19,551 bases of DNA. Origin: Coriobacteriales bacterium (GTDB lineage Bacteria > Actinomycetota > Coriobacteriia > Coriobacteriales > UBA8131). A program made the translations under genes and the position numbers. Below the pieces are notes generated by a model. The model was not told the DNA's origin, ran no database searches, and saw nothing but the letters and a program-made list of their open reading frames with translations. Shown here one piece after another: positions 15,005-19,551 of this stretch; the stretch's first letter is position 1, and every line of letters starts with the position of its first letter. The DNA lies in NCBI GenBank assembly GCA_031286245.1, contig JAITUO010000053.1:1-19551 (forward strand). Reading direction: 5' to 3'.

Positions 15005-16213
15005 CTCTCTGAATGTCAGAAGCTTATCGCGATAGTATTCGTACTGTTTGCGACGAGCAGCGATTTCGGCGGGTAGTCCACTTGTTAAGTCATTCACCAG
15101 TGCATCAAAGCGATCAAGGATAGCAACGATACGTTCCTGCTCTTCAAGGGGTGGGATAGGGATTGTGAGCTTCTCAATATTGGACACAGCCAAACCTGGT
15201 TGAGCTGATTTTGTTGCATGCTGATTAAGATTCATATGTTCTAGCATGTGAAACAACCATTTCCAATCCACATGTTCTTTTGTATCGACAACTACAGCAT
15301 GTTCTGTTGCATAGAATCTTCCTGTTGCGCGTTTGACATTGCCACACAAAGCGCCTTGACGACCAATAAGAATAGAATCACCTTCTCTGTTAAATTCTCT
15401 AGTGTAGCCTCGTATACCGTTACCTCCAAAACAAGGATATAAATACTCATCATCTTGTATTTCACTGATACTTTGTCTGTTAATAGAAGTACCAGCAGCC
15501 ATTTTTGAGACATCCCCCAAGTTCATCCAGTGGTAACTGATCTGAGGCTTGCTATTATGTTTTTCTCGAAATAACTCGTTGTCCTCTGCATCAAACGTTA
15601 GCAGGTAGTCCCTGTAGAATTCATACTGCTTTTTTCGAGCTTCCAGCTCCACTTCAAGTTTGCTCTCCAGCTCCGCTTCCAATGCTGTGAACTTATCAAG
15701 GATACGCACAATCTCCTGTTGAACAGGCAATGGAGGAATGGGTAAGTGATAATCACGTACAACTCTGTCGCTAATCGCTGGGTAAGCAGAACCTCGCTGA
15801 TTTGCTTCAACATATACAAAGAAATCTGCGGAGCTAATTGTATGAAAAACATACCTAGGCAGTACAAAGACTTGGTTAGCTCGTAAAACACAAAAACCTG
15901 TACTACAGATTTGATCATTATACTCTGGAGGTATAGAGCAAAATCGCCTAAGCATTGGCCTAGTTGTGCCAAAAATGACATCATCAGTGATTACGATTTT
16001 TTGTGCGCGGTCGGGAGCAGTAGTCGAGTCGATAACTTGCATTTCGGAAATCATGCCTGTTCCAATATCAACTGAAGATAAATCGATATAAAAGAAATGC
16101 TCGCGAGTCTGTTTCCAGTTGATAGTCATTGTGGGTAGGCATACTTCACCCAGCGTCTTGTACTCCACACCATCCGGGCAAAGCTCTGCTATCAGACGTT
16201 GCAGTGTGCTCAT
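14984..16213 (-). CDS. hsdS: Type I restriction-modification specificity subunit (HsdS), 409 aa
   Basis: This DNA-recognition subunit sets the bipartite target for both methylation and cleavage. Two target recognition domains (about residues 10-150 and 215-350) each end in a conserved helix. The first is LPVQQEIVRILDKF, then ALEAELESKLEVELEARKK and YEFYRDYLLTF. The second is LEEQERIVAILDRF, then VNDLTSGLPAEIAARRK and YEYYRDKLLTF. The paired helices set the spacing between half-sites. The ATG overlaps the hsdM stop as ATGA, so translation is probably coupled. Two different TRDs mean an asymmetric target, which I cannot predict. The 3' end overlaps the convergent ATPase gene. Confidence 0.96.
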   Translation of the reverse strand: MSTLQRLIAELCPDGVEYKTLGEVCLPTMTINWKQTREHFFYIDLSSVDIGTGMISEMQVIDSTTAPDRAQKIVITDDVIFGTTRPMLRRFCSIPPEYNDQICSTGFCVLRANQVFVLPRYVFHTISSADFFVYVEANQRGSAYPAISDRVVRDYHLPIPPLPVQQEIVRILDKFTALEAELESKLEVELEARKKQYEFYRDYLLTFDAEDNELFREKHNSKPQISYHWMNLGDVSKMAAGTSINRQSISEIQDDEYLYPCFGGNGIRGYTREFNREGDSILIGRQGALCGNVKRATGRFYATEHAVVVDTKEHVDWKWLFHMLEHMNLNQHATKSAQPGLAVSNIEKLTIPIPPLEEQERIVAILDRFDALVNDLTSGLPAEIAARRKQYEYYRDKLLTFRELKVFSP

Positions 16214-17778
16214 GATCCCTCGATCTCAGAGATGATTTCCGCGATCTCGCGGCGGAGCTGATCTGAGCGGGATACTATGGCCTCAATCTCGGTATTCAAA
16301 ACAGAAATATCAACAACTTCGCGGGTATCTTCCTTCTCCACATATGTACTGACAGAGAGGTTGTAGTCCTCATCTGCTATTTCACTGTTGGGAACCAGTC
16401 TGGAGAAATGCACGGTTGTCTCCCGACTAGTAAAAGCTGCAACTATGGTGTCGATGTTCTGTTTAGTCAGTTTGTTGCTGTTAGTCACCTTTACGAACTC
16501 GCGGCTGGCGTCGATGAACAGTGTGGAGTTCTCGGTTTTCGACCGTTTAAGCACCATGATGCAGGTGGCGATGGTGGTACCAAAGAAGAGGTTGTCGGGC
16601 AATTGGATGATACAGTCGATATAGTTGTTATCGATCAGGTACTGGCGGATCTTTTTCTCTGCTCCACTACGGTAGAGTGTGCCGGGGAAGCAGACGATGG
16701 CTGCAGTACCATTGGTCGCCAGCCAGGCCAGACAGTGCATGATGAAAGCGAAGTCAGCCTTCGATTTCGGCGCCAGTACTCCGGCGGGGGAGAAGCGTAG
16801 GTCATTAATCAAAAGAGGGTTATCGCTGCCGTCCCATTTGATGGAGTAAGGTGGATTGGAGACTATGGCCTCGAAAGGTTCGTCGTCCCAATGCTGAGGA
16901 TCGGTCAAAGTATCGCCATGGGCAATGTCGAATTTGTCGAAGTCGATGTCGTGTAAGAACATGTTAATGCGGCAGAGGTTGTAGGTAGTCAGGTTGATCT
17001 CTTGGCCAAAAAAGCCTTGGCGGACATTGTTTTTGCCGAGGATCTTGGCGAACTTCAGTAACAGCGAACCACTGCCGCAGGCTGGGTCGTAGACCTTGTT
17101 AACCTCGGTCTTGCCAACCAGGGCAATATACGTCAATAGCTCGGAAACTTCTTGGGGAGTGTAGTATTCTCCACCGCTTTTACCTGCGTTGCTGGCATAC
17201 ATACCCATCAGATACTCATAGGCATCACCAAAGGCATCGATGGTGTTGTTTTGGTAGTCACCGAGCTTCATAACTGAGACACCGTTTAGTAGCTTGACCA
17301 GCTTGTCATTGCGGTTGGCTACAGTGCCACCCAGTTTGTTGTTGTTGACGTCGAAGTCCTGGAAGAGTCCCTTGAAACTGTATTCACTTTCTGTACCTTG
17401 GGCAGAGGCTTCGATGTTCCTGAAGGCTTTCTCAAGCGTCATGTTCAAGTTCTCGTCATGAGCAGCGCGTTTCTGAACGTTCGCAAACAGCTCGCTGGGC
17501 AGGATGAAGAAGCCTTTGGTATTCACCAGGTCTGCCCGGGCCAACTCGGCTGTTGAATCAGCCAGGGTTGCGTAATCAAAGGCTATATCACCGGTTTTGT
17601 GTTCGTTCGTATTGATGTAGGCGGTCAGGTTTTCAGAGATATAGCGATAGAACAGCATTCCCAGTACGTATTGTTTGAAGTCCCAGCCGTCCACACTGCC
17701 ACGCAGATCGTTAGCGATAGCCCAGATCGTACGGTGTAGCTCGGCGCGCTCCTGCTCTTTAGTGTTGTTTGTTGACAT
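16210..17778 (-). CDS. hsdM: Type I DNA adenine methyltransferase subunit (HsdM), 522 aa
   Basis: HsdM methylates adenine (N6) in the target chosen by HsdS and is part of both the methylase and the restriction complex. The N-terminal helical domain (AELHRTIWAIANDLRGSVDG, then YVLGMLFYRYISENL) is typical of HsdM. The SAM-binding motif is DPACGSGSLL at about residue 231 and the catalytic motif NPPY at about residue 308. EYYTPQEVSELL, just before the SAM motif, is also typical. The C-terminal end is a coiled-coil-like helix (TEIEAIVSRSDQLRREIAEI). Length is normal. The ATG follows CGGGAGA by about ten bases. It is the first gene of the hsdMS operon, divergent from the 350-residue gene at 18162. 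Confidence 0.97.
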   Translation of the reverse strand: MSTNNTKEQERAELHRTIWAIANDLRGSVDGWDFKQYVLGMLFYRYISENLTAYINTNEHKTGDIAFDYATLADSTAELARADLVNTKGFFILPSELFANVQKRAAHDENLNMTLEKAFRNIEASAQGTESEYSFKGLFQDFDVNNNKLGGTVANRNDKLVKLLNGVSVMKLGDYQNNTIDAFGDAYEYLMGMYASNAGKSGGEYYTPQEVSELLTYIALVGKTEVNKVYDPACGSGSLLLKFAKILGKNNVRQGFFGQEINLTTYNLCRINMFLHDIDFDKFDIAHGDTLTDPQHWDDEPFEAIVSNPPYSIKWDGSDNPLLINDLRFSPAGVLAPKSKADFAFIMHCLAWLATNGTAAIVCFPGTLYRSGAEKKIRQYLIDNNYIDCIIQLPDNLFFGTTIATCIMVLKRSKTENSTLFIDASREFVKVTNSNKLTKQNIDTIVAAFTSRETTVHFSRLVPNSEIADEDYNLSVSTYVEKEDTREVVDISVLNTEIEAIVSRSDQLRREIAEIISEIEGS

Positions 17779-17941
17779 GGTGTGAGTGTCTCCCGAGGTT
17801 CTCTCGCGGCTTGTTTATTTGGCTTCGTTGTCAAAAAGTGCTGTAAGCTGCAATCAGTATTTAGCATTAGCGGGTGCTGATATATGCTGATGAGAATGAT
17901 AACAAATCGCTCCAGGCGACTAGGTGTTGAGCGTAAAGCAA

Positions 17942-17969
17942 TTGTCAGGCTGATGAAATGCACTAGTAT
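17942..17969 (+). promoter_or_regulatory. Candidate promoter for the 350-aa gene
   Basis: TTGTCA (17942-17947) and TAGTAT (17964-17969) are 16 bp apart and point towards the gene at 18162. A second -10 candidate, TATACT, lies at about 17998-18003. The 383-bp gap between hsdM and this gene otherwise holds the 21-bp repeats. A promoter for hsdM must also lie here, but I find no convincing pair. Confidence 0.4.
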
Positions 17970-18032
17970 CTGCCTGTGAATTGCTGCTAGCAAACTGTAT
18001 ACTGGACGAGTAGAAGTATGGATGATGCACCA

Positions 18033-18137
18033 AGTGCTAAGTACTCAGTGCTGAGTGCTAAGTGCTCAGTGCAAAGTCCCAAGCGCCAAGACACAAGTGC
18101 CATGTGCCAAGACACAAGTGCCAAATGTATAACTCAA
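18033..18137 (+). repeat. 21-bp tandem repeat, five imperfect units
   Basis: Units start at 18033, 18054, 18075, 18096 and 18117, each exactly 21 bp and beginning AGTGCYAAG or AGTCCCAAG. As 21 is a multiple of three, the frame from ATG 18018 stays open and would read as heptads SAKYSVL, SAKCSVQ, SPKRQDT, SAMCQDT, SAKCITQ ahead of the real start. No good ribosome site precedes 18018, so I treat the array as a 5' non-coding repeat. Confidence 0.85.
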
Positions 18138-18161
18138 GTGTGTAACTCAAGGGGGGTTGAC

Positions 18162-19214
18162 ATGACGAGCCAAGCAGTGCCGGATTGGGCACAATTTTTC
18201 ACTGACGAACAATATAGGTTGTTTTTACAAGCTGTCCATGATTATTTTACGGAGCAGCAAATCGAGTGCCAGGTGGTCGATGACAAGGTAGTCGTCTCCA
18301 AGGATACGGCTGCCAGATTATGGAATGTAAATGATGATATCGAGCTGGGCTTATACAACTTAGCTCATGATTGCAATCAGCAAAACACTACCAAGTATAA
18401 GCAGAATGTGTATGAGTATTTCGACCGGGTGTTGCAGACTATTACCGATATGCAGTCTCTTGATTCAGTATTGCATGACTTCTCTCAAGCTGAAGGTTAT
18501 ATCGGAGTCCGTATTTATTCGCATGAATACATCTCATCCATCACAGACAAAGCATTGCTGACAAGAGAGCTTGTCTCCGGTTTACTAGAGACTTTAGTTT
18601 TTGATTTGCCAGAAGCTGTACGTCCAATCGGAGCAGAGGAGGCTTGGCCTTGGGGTAGGTTCAGCGATGAGTTGTTCGACATTGGTAAAACTAACATAAG
18701 TAGGAACTATTCATTTACTACAGAGGAAGTCGATGTTGAAGGAGACATGTTTTACGTTCTGTCCGCTGGTCACTTTTTTGCAGCTAATCTCGTTTATGAA
18801 CTGCAGAAGTACGAGCGTTTGGCTGGGGATGAGCGAAGTTTGGCTGGGGACAGTGAAGTTTCGGCTGGGGAGCGTATTACTGATCTAGATGATGCTCCAG
18901 ACCCTCAACCAGGAGCCTTAGTCGGCCAGTATGGATCACTGATTGCTTTCCCAACCAGAGAAATCTCGCTCATCTACCCAATCAACGACCCAAGTGTCAT
19001 GTTTGTCTGGGTCAAGCTTCTACAGATCACCAGAGAGTTGTACTCAGAAGGTCCGGGTTCTCTTAGCGCATCGGTCTATCATTATCGGGCTGGGCGGCTT
19101 TTTGAAGCAGGAGCATCAAAAATGAAAATCTCTGGTGAGTCAGCAATTATCATGAATCCATTGATTCAACAGTTGGTTGCTGAAATGCATGAAGAAGAAG
19201 GGCAGTCTGAGTAG
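18162..19214 (+). CDS. Uncharacterised protein, 350 aa
   Basis: The start at 18162 is chosen because AAGGGGGG lies five to ten bases upstream; the frame is open back to 18018 through the 21-bp repeats. I do not recognise the family. It has no signal peptide or membrane span, so it is likely cytoplasmic. Visible features are an acidic overall character, an N-terminal WAQFFTDEQYRLFLQAVHDYF helix, a central segment DMFYVLSAGHFFAANLVYEL, and near residue 258 GSLIAFPTREISLIYPIND, followed by a helix with WVKLLQITRELY. Between the last two blocks lie three imperfect in-frame LAGD-type repeats (RLAGDE, SLAGDS, SAGE). The gene is divergent from hsdM. Whether it is part of the restriction locus is unknown; the shared intergenic region allows common control. 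Confidence 0.75.
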   Translation: MTSQAVPDWAQFFTDEQYRLFLQAVHDYFTEQQIECQVVDDKVVVSKDTAARLWNVNDDIELGLYNLAHDCNQQNTTKYKQNVYEYFDRVLQTITDMQSLDSVLHDFSQAEGYIGVRIYSHEYISSITDKALLTRELVSGLLETLVFDLPEAVRPIGAEEAWPWGRFSDELFDIGKTNISRNYSFTTEEVDVEGDMFYVLSAGHFFAANLVYELQKYERLAGDERSLAGDSEVSAGERITDLDDAPDPQPGALVGQYGSLIAFPTREISLIYPINDPSVMFVWVKLLQITRELYSEGPGSLSASVYHYRAGRLFEAGASKMKISGESAIIMNPLIQQLVAEMHEEEGQSE

Positions 19215-19369
19215 CTGAAAGACATAAAGTACAGAGGCAACCTGAATAGTTGTTAGTGTCAGCAACGGAGTCGCATAGTAGAATAATCTTCCGAGATTGA
19301 GTACCAGCTATCAACACTTGTGAGAGTGTTCATTCATCGTTGGCAGGAAAGCAAAAAGCGGGAGGAAAA

Positions 19370-19551
19370 ATGGACGCCGAAACCAGCCACATTCCGGGCA
19401 ACACAAAAACCAGAGAGGCTACAACCACAGACAAACTCGGTCTGGTGATCGGTGGTGGCGGCAGTGTTGGCATCGCCTGGGAAATCGGCATTTTGAAAGC
19501 CTTGGAAAGCGCAGGCGTCAGCTTAAGGTCAATCCCAATAGTAATCGGCAC
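19370..19551 (+). CDS. Patatin-like phospholipase, N-terminal fragment (cut by window end)
   Basis: The ATG follows GGGAGG by five bases. Sixty full codons are visible. After a polar N-terminus, KLGLVIGGGGSVGIAWEIGI (residues 22-41) matches the glycine-rich oxyanion-hole block that opens patatin domains. It is followed by LKALESAGV and VIGT, where the GxSxG nucleophile motif would begin just past the edge. Family members are serine lipid acyl hydrolases with a Ser-Asp dyad. Actinobacterial members often carry GGGGVTGIAWEIG, which is close to this. The catalytic residues are outside the window, so activity cannot be judged. Confidence 0.85.
   Translation, partial: MDAETSHIPGNTKTREATTTDKLGLVIGGGGSVGIAWEIGILKALESAGVSLRSIPIVIG

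Noticed and set aside
1..19551. tRNA, rRNA, prophage integrase or attachment sites
   Set aside because: I saw no tRNA-like cloverleaf, rRNA segment or recombinase. The repeats found do not flank any gene block like att sites.

Overview
The window looks like a Gram-positive chromosome of moderate GC content. It has strong GGAGG-type ribosome binding sites, a lipobox lipoprotein, an LPxTG-like tail and Sec-exported repeat proteins. The patatin fragment at the right end has a GGGGxxGIAWEIG start that I associate with actinobacteria. A gut or host-associated actinobacterium (Coriobacteriia-like) is my best guess, but it is inference and not secure.

Left third (1-6066): three tandem paralogues read leftwards. 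Each has a signal peptide, an acidic linker, a PKD-like domain, an array of 31-residue Leu-rich repeats (9, 6 and 7 units), a conserved cap and a C-terminal dockerin-like domain. The leftmost copy runs off the window and is knocked out of frame at codon 8 by a 10-bp duplication. The middle and right copies share a promoter block and all three share the same Shine-Dalgarno leader.

Middle (6067-10160): a largely non-coding stretch of about 1 kb holds a 39-codon hydrophobic, basic-tailed peptide gene. Its Shine-Dalgarno sequence can be paired by a 9-bp stem. A possible convergent antisense RNA overlaps its 3' end, so it looks like a type I toxin-antitoxin locus. A second copy keeps the 3' half only. 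Between the copies lies a 183-bp inverted repeat. Next come a lipoprotein gene (+), a bidirectional terminator, and a beta-helix-like surface protein (-) with a C-terminal anchor.

Right half (10012-17778): a type I restriction-modification locus. hsdM and hsdS overlap by 4 bp. hsdR lies further along on the same strand. Between hsdS and hsdR, on the opposite strand, sits an AAA ATPase with a DUF4143-type C-terminus. Short tandem repeats of different periods (22, 17, 21 bp) mark the locus borders, and an in-frame 33-bp duplication sits inside hsdR.

Right end (17779-19551): a divergent gene for an unrecognised 350-residue protein, then the start of a patatin-like phospholipase gene cut by the window edge.

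The feature most worth follow-up is the small-peptide locus with its truncated second copy. Next are the repeat-number variation and the reversible-looking frameshift in the surface protein family.
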